A stretch of 64,000 bases of DNA from Vanilla planifolia (GCA_023846275.1 JAIUJO010000146.1:481001-545000); one strand, 5' to 3'. Shown: positions 1 through 14,439, counted from the stretch's first letter. Notes: generated by a model not told the origin, from the letters alone. Numbers and translations: made by a program.

Positions 1-3000
1 ATTTAACTACATTGTACATATGTACTATAATATCATTTCAAGAAAAATTAAGCCCAAAGAAATGCCTTTTACAATAGTACATCATGAAACTTGAATGATT
101 ATCGTTTCATTCTTTTACTAGGTAGTGAGGGTATTGTTTATAATAGGTTCAAATATAATAGGGTTGGTACAACCTATTTGACACACTCCCATGAACAAAT
201 TCTTTAGATTATTATGATTACCAAACTAAGAGTATCACTTCTTAACCTCTTGTGCTTTTTTCTTAAGATTATAATGCAATTTTCATGGTGCATCTTGCAC
301 TATGTCTCATAAATTTCTATGTATGTTGAAGGATCCTCAATTGTGCAACATTGCATCAATCCACTTTGGGTTGCATTTTTTCATTTTATAATATATATCA
401 ACTCCATTTCTGAAAAACGTTTTTATCACCTAATTTTTAATGATACACATGATTGATATGGGATGTGTTATGTAATTTTTAGATGGTCATTACTCCTATC
501 CATTTTATGTTTCAATTTTATATCATGATAGCTGTTGAGTTTTGACTAGTTATTGTATTTAGCATCATTCATTCATGATTAATATGAGGTCTAACTTGAT
601 TGTTTGTATGCATGGTCATCTTAGGAGTGTTTTCTTTGTTATATCACTTTACATATTAGGAACTTCCTTCCCTTTATTTATATTTTCAGATTTGTCACTT
701 TCTTTAACTAGATAATTTTTTTATTTGTAAAAGTTTTCTTTTGACAAGTTATGCATTATTAAAAAAAATTAAAATTTTTAGACTACGTTATAGCCAATTA
801 TGTATACATTTTAGTAATATCTTGTTCTTATAATTTATTTATTATTCTATTTATTAATAGATATTTTTTTATCAATTTAAAGTAAAATCTTTGAGGACTT
901 TGGTAAAATATTTGAAAATTTTGCTAATTAAATATCGTTTTTTAAACTAAAAATATAAAAAAAATAAAATTTAAAAACTATGAAAAAGAGAAAAGCATAT
1001 TATAAAGTCATAGTGACGATTTAAAAAAAGTTTTGTAATATCTCAATTTAGAGTTTAGTCAACAAACTAATATTGGTGAATTGGTTAATTAAAATTAAAA
1101 TATATCAGGAAAACTAAAAAAATTAAAAATTAGAATATATTATACTATTTTGTGATGCTCAAAAATAGGTGCAGCTATGTCAAGAGAAAAATATTCTATC
1201 AAAAAGTTTTTAGAAAACAATTATATGTTAAAATTTTTAAATAATAATTTCATAGTAACATAAGTGTTGATAGTGTTTTTATGGACACCTAAAACATAAC
1301 ACAAAAAATAGCAAATAAAAATTTCCAATCTTATAAATATTAAAATGTTTAAGAATTGTAACAAAATATTACTCTAATAGGCACTATGAATGGTCTAGTG
1401 AAAATGAAAAAGGTTAATAGTAATAAAACATAAAATATTTAACTTTTTAGTATAGTAAAGGATCAAAACGAAGATTCATTTAGAGATGAGGACTAAGCAC
1501 ATGACAAAGTATATGCAAGTTTTTTGAGAATTAAACAATAGTAAATGCACGATTATCAAAATATGTAAATATAAAAAAAAAATGCCAGTGAGAAGTTTTT
1601 AAATAATCTATAATAAATGTAATTTTTATTGTAACTATAAATATTTTAGATATTTAAAAAATAATTATATTATTAAAGTAATTAAACTTATTCAGTATAT
1701 GTTCATATATTTTTGATAAAATCCAAAACAAGAAAAACACCAACATACTTAAGAATGTATAAATAATTGGAAAAGAAAAGGAACTATTGCCCAAAAATTA
1801 AAAATAATTAAATGTTCAAAATGTCTAGCACATAAGCCAATATAAAATTTACTCTGATATATAAGGTAGTCCATTATCAAATGTTTTTGCTAAACATAAT
1901 CATTTTTAATTAAAAAAACTATACAATTATGCATATTAACTTAAATCATTTAAGATTTTTTAATATTTAATTTATTGACTTCTTGAATTTTTTGTTTTTT
2001 ATTCTTGAACTTTTTTATTTATTAACATATTTGAAATAAATTTTTAGGGAAAAAAAGCTTTTTCAGATAACTTGCATTAAAATGATGACAAACAGATTCC
2101 TAATATTCCATAATAACTCACTACAACATTTTTCATTTGATTTAAATTTTAATACATTAACAACACTAATATTTTTATAAACTAATAGTCATCCTATATG
2201 TTTAAAAAATCTAACTGTTTCATTTGAGTTTTGTAATGCTTGTACATGATGCATAAAATGCTACTAAAAAATAAAGTGAGCTATCATAATTATTTAAAAA
2301 CAAAAGTCTTAATATCCGTGCATGAAAGACAATTTTTTGTAGATTATATTACAAAATATGCCATTACCATACTTAATAAAATATATGAATTACCATAAAA
2401 TAAATGTCAATAACTTTTTGATGCTACATAAAGCTTGTTATCTTTATTGTGACTTTCATTTTTTTTAGTATACAATATTTTTTTTTAGTTTGAGAAATAT
2501 TAGCATATTAAAGGCCACATTAAACCATATGTAAAAACTTTGAAACTATTAAATAATTATTTAATGATTATTGAATATTTGATGGGATTGTAGCAGTCAC
2601 CAAAGAAAAATTTCAATAAAATATTGGACTCCTTGTATTCGTATTAGACCTTTCAATCTCTTATTGTAAAGGATTTGGAAAATCTTAGCTCCATTTTATA
2701 AATACTTCATATATTTCCTAAATAGCCAACAAACATTCTAACCACTTGATTAGATAATTAAATCTACACTTATTTTTTTTCACACTCATATGTCTTAAAA
2801 AGTTATTGAAAAACAATATAAAGGACTTCTTTGACAAGTTGTTTCTATATCAAAGTCAACATTTTTTTACCTAGAATTTGTTAATAATTATCTTTCTGTT
2901 TTTTTGGAATTTAGTTAACAAAATTTTTTTCTAATTGAAGTTATATTGTTGTCATTATATTCTTTTTATTAAATTATTCCATCTTTAAGGTTTTTCCTTC

Positions 3001-6000
3001 TTTTTATAGTAATTTTACACAATTATCCCAAAAGACTTTAAATTATGAACAAAACATTATGAAGGTTATTACAAACATGTCAAAGATGATATATCAAAAA
3101 AATCATAGTAATAAATAACAAGAAAAATTTATATTAAACGATAAAAAATTAAAAATTTTCAAAACATGCGTGTTACATAGATGCAAATGTTTAAACTAAA
3201 TGAAACAATTTTCAAAATTTTATATAAAAATATATAAGATATTGAGTTACTTGAAATTGTTAGCTCTATTTGTATAAAAGTAAATAGAAGATTTATTTGG
3301 AAATTTATAACTGATAAATCTAACAACATAGAAATGAAGAAATGCAAAAAAAAAAAAATGTCATTAACATAAACTTAATAACAAAAAAGTTATTATATTA
3401 TATGATTAAATAATAACTCAATAGTACAACATTACACATCACATTCACAAAAAACATTTGTTCCACTATAAAAAATAATGGGGATTGATCCACAAAATTT
3501 CTTAGTACAAGTAAATGTATAAAAGATTAAAATATTACTGAATGATAATAATATTATTGATCATTTATGATATAAAAAATTTACATTAAATTTAAATAAC
3601 ATATCATAAATTAAAGTGCAACAATAGATACTATTTAATGGAAAAACAAACTTTGCAATAGTCAAGATTATCTAGGATAATAACAAATAAATAATATTCA
3701 GCAACATTTACATACAAATGGATCTAAAGTTTTTTTTATAATGGTTTGAGTTATACAGTATGATATAATTTATAACCTAAAGAAGAAAAATTTAAAATCA
3801 TTATGATTATGAAAAATTTATTAATATTTATAAATAAGAATATTATTTTTCTTGAAAATAATAAACCATACATTTCTTTACAATAATGATCAAATCTACC
3901 ATTTGTTTTAAATTTTTAAAGATTTTGCAAACACAATGAAATGAAAAAAAGCTTTTATTAAAAAATAAAAATACCTAAAACAAATATATATATATATATA
4001 TACATATCTTAAATCGTTGTGTAAACAAGGATTTCTTATATTTGCAATAAATATTTTAAAAAATAATTAATATGCCGGCATATATGAAATCTAACTTTTA
4101 ACTCTACTTTTTGAATAGATCAACTTTTTTTTAAATAACATAGCCTTGATTAACACAATGCGTTGAAAAAAAAATGAAAAAGATTTACGTAAAAATTGGG
4201 AAATAGTTAATAAGAGTGAATTTCATGATATAACTTTTTTGCAATCTAAAATAAATTATAGATATGTTTTCTTTATATAACAATACTAAATATTATTGCT
4301 TATAACTATAATTTCAAAAATAAGAACTTTTAAAACATTGAAGAAATATTTTTTTTGTAATATTTAAAAAATTTACGATAACTTTTAAAACCAATTGACA
4401 CACCACTCAAACTACAACAATACATCTTTAGATTTAACTACTATAATATTAAGCTAAAAATAATATTAGTAAATATTTAACTATATTTAGTGATTGTTAC
4501 ATTTTTGGGTAAAAAAAGTTTTGTCAAAAAATACTTTAGTGAAAAACTATTTTAGTGAAAAAATATTAAATAATTTAGCATAACAAATTAGTTTAGCATT
4601 TGAACTCAAAAAATATAATTTTATTATTTTTTTAATAAATAAATAAATTAATATCTACATCATAAAAAAAAGATAAAAAGCACGAGAGTATTGGAAATTA
4701 AAATTTTTAAACACACATCACATTTAAGAAAATTGTTTCTTTAAAAATATTAGCATGCTAAATTCAATTTTACTTACAAACATAAACAATTATGACAAAT
4801 AAAATTGAAATAACGTTGTACTAATTTTTTAACTAATTAAATAAGTCTGTGAAATTTATGAGAAATAATAATGAAAAAAAAATTATTGAAAAATAAAAAA
4901 TAAAAATATTTTTTTTATAATAAATATTTTAAAATAATTAATAAAAAGCTGGTGATAAAAATGAATTTCTTCCTAATATAAGCGTAGGAAATACGTTTAA
5001 AGATGGTAAAAAAGAACAAATAAAAGACATAATATGAAATTATTAACATACATGAAATTTACCATGTGACAGTTTTGGCTACGTTGACAACATAAAACTT
5101 TACTCCTAGATTGCCAATGCAAATTGCATTTGTTGTAAAAATAATTCCAAAAATATTTTAAAATAAAAATTTCAATGTTAAAGGTTACTCATATAAAATA
5201 TTAAAAAAATATAAAATATTAAAAAATTTAAAATTGATAATAATCTAGTCAAAAATATCTTAAAAAATAAAAAAACATAAAAGATGTTTAAAAAGAATAT
5301 TCGTCAAATATATCTTACTAAATGGGTATGTAAGTTATCAATTTTTTTTTATTAGCATAAGAATAATAAGTCTTTTATTAAAGATAGAATTTAAAAAAAT
5401 AAAAAAAAAGGAGAAAAGTGTTTGCATAATAAAAATTTATAATATAATAACTAAATATGTTTGTAATGTGAAATAAAATTTCTTAGTAATAAAACATTTA
5501 AAAAAGTTAGTATTTTATAATGAAATATTAAATATAACTAGTATTGTCAAGGATTTTAACATTTAAAAAACTTAAGAAACTATGTACCAAAATATAGTTG
5601 TTGTATTGCAGAAAAGCGACACGTGGATGGCATTTTTTTGGTAAAGATTAAATTTAATACTAAATCTAAAAAGAAATATAAAAAATACATAAAATATATA
5701 TGATTAATATTAAAAATTTAAAAGTCATTAAAAAATCTCCATAGTATATTAACAAAAAGTTTTGCTAATAATGCAAGAAATTGAGAAAGTGAAAAGAGAA
5801 AAAATGACAAGGAAATAATTAAAAAATAAAAATAATGTGTACATAGATTTACAAAAAAATATTCATGGTACTTAAGTCTTAAAAAATGTCTAAAGATGAA
5901 AGATGTTATGTGAAAATATAAAATAATTAAAAAAATATTATTTTAAATGATAAAATGTCTATGTAAATGAAGTGAAAAAATTTACAAATGCTGAAAATAA

Positions 6001-6900
6001 TATATGTGATATACTATTAAAATATTTGGTAAACTTTCACTTAAAAATTATATAATATATTAATTAATAGAATATTTAATTGGAAGAATGTGTCTTATGT
6101 GATATAAATAAATGATATAAATATTAAGAAAAGAAAAAAAATTAAAATACATATACAAAACTTTAATGAATTAAATAAAGCATGCCGTTCAAAAGATTAC
6201 TTAGTTAAAAATAAGCGAAGTTATAAAAAATAAATAGCATAAATATTTAGAAGTAGATAAAAGACATGTAAAATTTATTTATTTATTCATCAAATAATAT
6301 TATAACTTATTCATCAACAAAAGAGTTTCCTTATTATTTCAAATAGAAAAGACTTACAATTGTGGAAAACACATTAGCATATACTTTTGTCATAAAAGTA
6401 AGGAAAATAAACTTAATTTAATAAATAGAAATTATTATGAATTTTAACGTATAAACATGTCAATATTGTAATACAACACTAAAAATGTTAAAAACTATGT
6501 GCATATGTTGTTTACAAAATTGTTTAATTCTACAACTTAAGACAAGTTTAAAAAAATAATATAATCCCATGAAAATAAAAAATTTAAATATCTAAAGGAA
6601 ATTTAAATTCTTAAAAATTATTTTTCTTGCAGTGGATGCAAATTTTTAACTCAATGAATAATTAATGATATTTTATATTAAAAAATATTTAAAATAAAAA
6701 ACATTAAAATGTCAGGAATTTTATTAGAATGACATGATTACAAAAATTGAATAAAAAATAGAAAATGATACGAGGACATTTGCACTTCAATTTTTAAATC
6801 CTACTTTGTGAAGTAAGCTAAAAAAAGTATTTGGGATAACTTTACAAGGATAATATGTGGTACTCATTTGTTGAGATATTGTGAATATGTAGTAATAACT
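1..6900. other. A/T-rich DNA without recognisable genes
   Basis: This stretch is dominated by A- and T-runs with frequent stop codons in all frames. The longest open frame I could weigh is about 62 codons near 3,159-3,347 (-); it is Phe/Ile/Leu-rich and looks like nothing known. I found no tRNA, rRNA, LTR edge or clear internal repeat by eye. Very old transposon sequence is possible, but nothing identifies it. Confidence 0.6.
3983..4004. repeat. TA dinucleotide microsatellite
   Basis: About ten uninterrupted TA repeats lie in otherwise irregular A/T-rich sequence. The exact ends are approximate to a few bases. It is the clearest pure dinucleotide tract in the window and could be length-polymorphic. 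Confidence 0.8.
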
Positions 6901-9900
6901 AGTGAAAGTGAAAAATTGTGATGGAGCAAGGTAAACAGACACCTTAGGTTGGATTGAAGATTGATGGTGTTACTTAATGGCTTAAGTAACTTCCTAATCC
7001 TAAATCAAGGGTGTTTCCTTCAAATGTTGTTGCTAAATAATTTTAGGATCCTATGTTTGCCATATTATAATTGGTAAAAGCATTGAACCTTTCCTTTATA
7101 GATAAGTTAAACTTCCTTTAAAAAAATGAGGCATCCATACCAATTAAATCATTCTTCTTGAGTTCTATTTGATATGATTAGCTCTAAAACATATGAAATA
7201 TTCAATAGAAAACATCATAGATACAAAATATGTGGTTTTAATTAAGGAAAAAAAATTAAAATAAGCTTAATTTTTTCTCTTGTCTATGATCATCAAATAT
7301 GATTACTAAATATTACACATGTATGGTCCAATTCTTGTATTATTTTACTAGTAATAATTAGAACTATAAATAGATCATATATATGCAATGATCTCAGTAT
7401 ATACATATGATTATCATTTGAGATAGAAATATAATGTGCGAATATTGTTTTACAAGTTATCTATCTTGTCATATTTTGTTAATATTCAAATAGTTGAGTT
7501 CTTCTACATACAACATTTATGCCAACATTTTCATATGTGCAAATTTTTTTCTATGAGATTCCTAAGTCAAGATTTTATTGTAATTGAGTTGAACTATTAT
7601 GATATCATTTTTCATATTGATATGTTTCTTCATTTAACATTGTATGACAAACCTCTTCTTGTTAGTAAGTGGTATCTACTACATAAAAGTAGGCATTTTA
7701 TTTTATGTTTTTGCACAACTTTTATATGAAATAGTACAAAATAGAATGTTCTACTTATACAATTTATTTCTTTTCCTTCATTTCTTAGAGAATGAAAAAT
7801 AAAAATGTTACAATTTTATCATAGAAATATCATATTCTGTTTATGAGTTTGACTTCATTGCTAGTTCAAAATTTGTTAACTATAACATTATCTATCATTG
7901 TAAACATATATGGTGCAAAGAAATCCTAAGAGATCTATATATTATTAAAAAATCAATTCTATATTAGTGACCACCTTTTTATAGTTGTACGATCACATTA
8001 ACTTAATGTAATAAATTTATAATGCTTGGACAATATGAATGATCATTTTGTACAAAAATTAAAAACCAAAAAAAGTAATGAAGCTTTTCATTGTATTGTC
8101 TTTTCATTTATGGCATACTTGTATGATAAACTTATGCTACAAAAACATAAATGTGAGATAGCTTGTTTTTTTAGGGCAATCAGCTCTATTTATCTATTGT
8201 CCTAGAATGTTCTATTGAATGTAAGTTTATGAACAATTTCTAAATTCATAATGGCTACTTTAATCACTTTAAGAAAGTAATTTGAACTATTAGACTTACC
8301 ATTAAAAATGATTGATTCATTAAGAATTGAAGTAAGACTGCATTTTTATCTTAGAATAGATGGATGAACACATTCATTCTATCATCATTATTTATTTAAT
8401 TCTAAGCATAACAATATCTTCATCATATATTTATGTATTGTTTCACTTTTTTCAAAAACGGATTAAGGTAAAAGCTATAAAACATTTTTTGTTTTGTAAA
8501 TTTTATTCTTTAAAACAATATAGTTATTGGTATTGTGGTCAAGGGTGGATAATCATCCCAAGCTCAAGGTGTCGTGGTGAATTAGTGATTGATGAAGTTG
8601 TTGCAAGCATTTCTGCTTTTCCCATTATAAGGCAAACATCGCTACTTTAGTAGATTCCTAACTTGGTAAACCATGGTTTAATGAAGGCTTTGTGTTTGTG
8701 GGAGAATTATCTAAATCATTATTTGCTTTATTCATTTATTTATTTGTTTTAATTATTATTTATTCAATGATAGTTTTTTTACAAAACTAAGGAAGGATTT
8801 CAAATGATCATAAAAATTATTAGATAGCAAAAATTATTTATTTAATAATAAAAAAAGGTAAAATTCCCATCCTTCTATCACAAGTGTAATGCTTTCAAAT
8901 GTTGTCGTATGGGTTTTGTAATGTGTAAAAGTTCTTAAGACAATGTCATTGTGTTACATTTTTTACGTTGAATTGTTTCCAATATCTATTAATTTTTTAT
9001 TATCTTCTTTATTTCTTTGGAAACATCATGCAGTAGGGAAAAAAGCTTGTAACGTTTTTTTTTTGAAATGTAAACTATAATTTGTCAAATTTCATTGTCC
9101 ATTTTAGTATTATTATTGATGATAAGGGTCATAGGTCATGTACAATTGCTCAACTTAATGCAAGAGGACAAAAATGTTTACACTTTTCTTTGTCGCATAA
9201 CATTGGGATAAAAGACTACAACTTTTCTTCTTGTTAAGAAGAAATACAAGATTTAGATATGTTATTTCATGATAAATTGTCTCAATTCACTATTTAATAC
9301 TAGAAAGAGAAGAAGAATCAAAAGAAATAGAAAAGAAAGGTAACATCATGCATTCTCTCATCAAGTTTTTCAATCAAAAGGGCAAAGTTCGATTGATATC
9401 TTGATGATATCTCGCTTGTTGACTTTGATGGTAATTTATCTAAATGCATTAATTAATTAGTAATAAACTTGTGAAGCTAATCAACACTAAGCTAATCAAC
9501 AAGAGATATGAAATTTTTTTAGTAATGAATCACTCTAAGAGGCTAAATAGTCAGATATCGACCTTCTAAATGACTCACAAAAAAACATGCATTTTTATTA
9601 TGAAAACAAATTATTTGTAAGTAATTCTTGCATTGATGTATTGAATTGATAGAGTATTCAATTAAGAAAAGAAAATGTAGATTTCAAAGAAAACTTTATT
9701 CACTTAGTCTTGTTGCAAAAGGTACTTAGTAAATTGAAGGAACAATTTGTAAATATCTCTTAACAAGTTTCTTCATGCACACAGACTATTCAGATGTGAA
9801 TTTGAGCGAATGTTGCATGACTATTAGTAGCCCATCTCATTTGTGTATGGCTACTACCCTTTCTTTCAATTGAATTTCAATTACTCATCTGGGTTGGAAA

Positions 9901-10920
9901 ACAACAAACCACATACCAATTCATTGTTATAGTAGTTCTCTTATTGACATTAGTGACTAGGCCCATTGGAAGTAGATGTTACTACTTTGAATCTCACACA
10001 TCCTAAAATTTCTTGAGTATGTATCAATTTGGAGTTAGGGAAAAATTTTCCATACGAAATTACACTTTCTACTTAAGTGGTTTCAAACAATATTTTTTGT
10101 TAGAAAATCTCGTATGAAAACCTACATAAATTTGACAATGGATGCCACACACATTAAAAAAAATTAGATAACTCTCACGATCATCTTTTTTTATATATCC
10201 AGGAATATGGTCATTTCATTAATGTATAAAATATCAATAAATATCTCAACAAAAATAACTAGCAATAGGAAAAGACTAAAGCCACAAAAATTCTTGCTTA
10301 TGTTGTTAACTCTTTGTCTCAAAAATCTAATATGGATGTTCAATTATATGTCTTAACAAAAATAACAATAATTGAGCGCATCCCTAATGCTAATTAATGA
10401 TGCATCCTATATACAAGAGGGTGCAATTGTTTGAAAGCTAATTATTGGATGATTATATTTCCTTAAAAAATTCTAAAAAAATGAGAAGGACAATTATTAA
10501 GTTTTTAATACAAAAAATTCAAAGGCTAAAATTTAGCACTAACATGATAATATAGATCTTAAAATTTTTAATTAACTTTTGGAAATGAACAACATCAATT
10601 TTTGAAATTTATACTTTGGTGGAGTTTAATCCACTAAAATGTCAAAGGATGAGAACGAAATTGTAAAAGATTAAAGAAAAAATAATTAACCCAAAAAGAG
10701 TTCAAGGATGCTTTCAACTATCCAAATATAAGGAAAAGAGAAAATGTGGAGCATCATGTACTTGGACATATATTCCACAAGTTTAATGTAGCATGCATCA
10801 ATGCATAATAATTACAAGTTTAGATTAATAAAAATAATGGCCTTTAACAAATAATAAAGAATTCACAACTTCTTTAGCCTATAAGATATTTACGTAAAAT
10901 GAGGTATCATATTGGACACA
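6900..10920. other. Unassigned sequence, probably decayed repeats
   Basis: Base composition is slightly more balanced than in the preceding 7 kb, and some short frames look like once-coding sequence. Examples are around 7,436-7,729 (+) and the last 45 codons before 8,650 (+), which contain a run beginning CGQGWIIIPSSRCRGEL. I could not tie either to a family. Some of this could be the upstream part of the LINE whose C-terminus starts near 10,930, but I see no RT motif that would prove it. Confidence 0.4.
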
Positions 10921-10929
10921 AGAAGAAAT

Positions 10930-11885
10930 ATTTTCAGTGAGTGTCCACCATCCAAGAAATCAATATTTTCTTGGGGTTTAGTCAAAGGCTTCTTTGATTC
11001 CTTGAAATATTGTGTAGGTTTTATTTTTTTCTTCCATTAAAGTGTCCAGGTTGTCTAGTAACAAATATGATGGATCATGGATTTGTTCTTTACGATAGAG
11101 CACATCATGTTTGGCTATACTTTTAAAAAATCATAGCAATTGTAGATGTAAAAGCCAATCTTTCCTTTGGATGCTACTTCACTAATTGATTTTTCAAAAT
11201 ACAACCACAATTCTTGGAGAAGTAATTCACTTGAAACTAAGAATTATTTGTTGTAAAATTTTTAAAGTGAGAAAACAATTTCTATTTATGGAGAAAATTA
11301 ATTCAGTTCTAGAATATGCAAAAACATATGGTTCCTTCTCACGATAGTAGTATGACTTCCTTTCATTGAAAAAATTTTATGATGGTTATACTGTAGTTTT
11401 TAGTGGTTTGCCGAATGCCTTCTCTAAGGTTAGAATAAAGCAAACTTTCACAGTTTGCTAGCCTACACCACCACCAAATTTCATCAAGCTTAACTTTGAT
11501 GGGTCTATAAAAGGTAATCTAAGGGTTGTTGATGTGAACAGCCTGATAAGAGGTGACAAGGGCAGCATCATATGGTCATTTAGTATATATTGTTACAATT
11601 AAACAAACATTGAAGGATAAGGTTTTGCTGTTTGGCATGTGCTACTACACTATATTAGAAAAGATTTTTGGTAGCTTCTCATTGGAATGGGTTTATAAAA
11701 CATTATTAATGTGTTAAATATAAACTCCACAACTCTATGGCATATGCTTTTGATCATTCAAATGACTAAAGAGATATTTATGCAGACATCAGTGTAGTTT
11801 TAGCACGTCTCTATGGTAGGAAATGATGTGGCAAATGCATTGGCACAACTAGCATGCTCAACCTCTTGAAGGCAATTGATAGGGA
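10930..11885 (+). mobile_element. LINE ORF2 C-terminus (zf-RVT + RNase H), decayed
   Basis: This is a remnant of the C-terminal end of a plant non-LTR retrotransposon, whose ORF2 protein carries reverse transcriptase, a zf-RVT zinc-binding segment and an RNase H domain. Around 10,940 a phrase resembling ECPPSKKSIFSWG fits the start of zf-RVT. At 11,043 the frame reads CPGCLVTNMMDH and continues to HHVWLYF, the CxxC...H...VW pattern of that domain. At 11,468 it reads PPPNFIKLNFDGSIKGN, the hallmark opening of the plant RVT_3 RNase H fold, including its first catalytic Asp in NFDG. At 11,815 it reads VGNDVANALAQLACSTS, matching the end of that fold (GN.vAdaLA). Several stops and frame changes separate these pieces, so it is dead. 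The RT domain expected upstream is not recognisable, and no poly-A tail or target duplication was found. Confidence 0.8.
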
Positions 11886-12349
11886 GAAATAAAATACTTC
11901 ATCACTCTAAGGATTTGTAAGCTAGGTTAAAAAATATCACATATTTGATAATCTACTATTTGATAAATAATTAGGCATCAAGCACACACAAACTTGAGTG
12001 ATAAGTAATGAAGAACAAGACCACCAATACGTTACACCTTACATTGGGTGATTTAACGTTCGTGTATTATGATTATGATCTTTGAATTAGCTTGTATCAT
12101 TGAAATCCCTCTTCCACATGAATAATAAACCATAAAAAATTTAAAAACAATAAAGAAACAAAAAATAACCTTAGTTGTAGAAGAAATAATACTTGCAAAA
12201 TTTTTTGAAATGCATTATGGAACTTCTTATAGCTATCCAACTTTTAATATATTGCATAAATTAGAATAGTTAAGTCTTAATGATGAATCTATGTACAAAA
12301 CCGAGAATGAAAAATAAATCTTACAGGGAGAAAGTAAAGACTTTAGAAT
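11886..12349. other. Short interval between LINE and copia remnants
   Basis: This roughly 460-bp interval joins the end of the LINE RNase H domain to the copia integrase-RT linker, both on the plus strand. I see no LTR edge, poly-A tail or coding similarity in it. It may hold the decayed copia integrase end or the LINE 3' UTR. Which element inserted into which cannot be decided. Confidence 0.5.
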
Positions 12350-13995
12350 GCAAGTTCTCGAAAGATAAACTTAGTGATTTCATCATACGTGATTTGAGAG
12401 AAAGAGATGAGACCAGAAGATTAATCAATTACACTTCAATTGTTTTTTATTTTGAGCATAATATGGATGATAAATAATTCATTATTTATTCATTGATAGT
12501 TGCTACGATTGAGGAGTTAGAGGAATTTGAAAGCATTTAAATGTGTAACTTAGTGCCTAAATCAAATGGAAAAACCATCATTTGTACTAAGTGTGTTTAA
12601 AATAAGTTAGATGAAAATGGAGAAGCCATTAGAAATAAGGAAAGATTGGTTGGAAAGGGCAATAACAAAGTTAAGGGAGTTGATGTAGAAAAAACCTTTA
12701 TGCTAGTTTCACATCTTGAGGAATTATAATTCTTCTAGAGTTTGGATGCCATAAAGGTTCAAAAATATTTCAATGGATCTTAAAAGTTCCTTTTTAAATG
12801 AGGTCTTTAGTAAAAAAAGTTTACATAGATGAACAACAAATATTTGAGGGCCTGTCAAATTAGATCATGTATACAAATTAAAAAAGGCATTTTTATGGAT
12901 TGAATCAAGCACCACGTCCATGTTATGAGATACCCTACACATTTCATTTAGCAAATGGATTTGTTATGGGAAAACTTAACAATAGCTTGTTTCATTTAGA
13001 TTCAATAGAGGATGATTAGTTTGTTAAGTGCATGTTCATGATATCATATTTAGAGCTACATGTGACAATGTGTGAGAAATTTTTGGAATAAATGATGAAT
13101 TAATGTAGAATGTTCATGATATCATACTTGGTTAGTTGACGTTCTTTTTAGACATCAAATTAAGAAAACAAATGAAGGGTTTTTCATTTCACAAAGTGAA
13201 CAATAGATGGAGTTGCTTAAAATATTTGTATTTTAAAATGTGAAGTTAAGATAAAATCCAATAGAAATAAGTGCTTTCTAAGACAATGATGTGGAAAAAA
13301 GATCGATTATTGTAAGATTGTTTAGAGGAATGATTGACTAACTACTGTATTTTTTTACAAGTTTTCTAATTGTTGTATTTAGTGTTAGTTTGTTTGTTAG
13401 ACTTTAATAAATTCATAAAGTCTGCAATCTCCAAGCTGATAAACATGTTTGTACCTATCTTAGTGGCTACAAATAACTTGTTTTGCTGTATCCCAACTAC
13501 GAAATAAGATTTTATTTGTTAGAATGCAAAGATAATAATTTTGGTTAGAGCCAAGATGATAAAAAATTACCTTAAGAATTTTTTTCTATGATTTTTTGTT
13601 CTATGATATCCTGGGTTAATCACAACGAAACGTATGTTGCACTCTCCACAATTGGGACTGATGACATTACTATAGGGAAAGATGTAGCACATATTTTGAT
13701 GGTTAAATAAAAATTAATGGATAATGGTTATTATTTTGTAAACATTCATTTATTTGGATATAACAATAGTATCACTTTTAAAAAAAAAAAACGATATTCA
13801 CCACTCTCGGATTAAGCACATTGATAATTAATATTATTTTACTATATAAGATGTTGAGAAGAAACATATTATTTTTGTTTTGTTCCTTCCCCTAATCGAT
13901 TAACTAATATGTTTGCCAAACCGTTATCTTTGCAAGCATTTAAAAAACTTTGAAATCTTGAGAAATTAACCCCTTTGATTGTTTACAAACCTGGA
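12350..13995 (+). mobile_element. Ty1/copia pol remnant (linker, RT, RNase H)
   Basis: Decayed pol region of a plant Ty1/copia LTR retrotransposon, read in several frames broken by stops. The order is correct for the family. An integrase-RT linker (about 12,361-12,480; DKLSDFIIRDLRERDETRR) leads to the RT start at 12,550, which reads LVPKSNGKTIICTK and then NKLDENGEAIRNKERLVGKG. DHVYKLKKAFLWIESS follows at about 12,863. The catalytic YVDD box is reduced to VHDIIF at 13,034. HQIKKTNEGFFISQSE at about 13,150-13,200 matches the usual QIKQT..GIFISQSK. RNase H follows: SWVNHNETYVALST at about 13,608 corresponds to SWxSKKQxxVALST. The closing NRLTNMFAKPLSLQAFKKL near 13,900 matches Q.ADiFTKPL. No gag, protease or integrase core and no flanking LTR pair were recognised. 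A specific copia lineage cannot be assigned by eye. Confidence 0.88.
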
Positions 13996-14439
13996 AGAAT
14001 GTTAAGCACGAATTCATGAAGTAAAGGGGTGCTATTGCCTGACCCAATAGAATTTACACTTATGAGAAAGTGAGTGATCACAAAAACTATTGACAATATG
14101 AGTTATCACTAAAAGTTCATAGATTCAAGGGAGGTAGTTTTAAATGCTAAAATTCCTTATAGTTCATTATAAATAGATTTTGTACTGTACAAAATCACAA
14201 AATGCATAAACAAATTTAAAAGAAACATATTTTACTAAATTCATGTCGATATTGATGTTTTTCAAGTTAATTTGCCTCTTATGTCAATATCATTCTTATA
14301 GCACTCGCTTAGTAATTAGCAATGAGGATAATATCATATAGTTTATGTTGGTGTTGATAAAACTATTGCGTAACTAATTTATGTTTTTAAAGTTTTTTTT
14401 TGTTAAACTAAATGATTTAAATGAGTAAGGATCTTGTAT

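Noticed and set aside
5605-5645. A G-box-like cgacacgtgg word
   Set aside because: A single short motif with no gene on either side; expected by chance at this length scale.
7436-7729. 97-codon frame with YDIIFHIDMFL, reminiscent of the FDVILGMDWL box of Ty3/gypsy protease
   Set aside because: Only four or five residues agree, the active-site DSGA box is not visible upstream, and no RT follows. Too weak to call.
8360-8650. 96-codon frame ending in a more balanced, protein-like stretch
   Set aside because: No recognisable motif, no promoter or splice context, and the first half is low-complexity Ile/Ser/Tyr. A chance frame cannot be excluded.
13034-13126. The 15-base word gttcatgatatcata twice in the copia RT remnant (13,034 and 13,112)
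   Set aside because: The second copy falls where the family's MSMMGEL codons would produce a similar word by themselves, so a real duplication is not shown.
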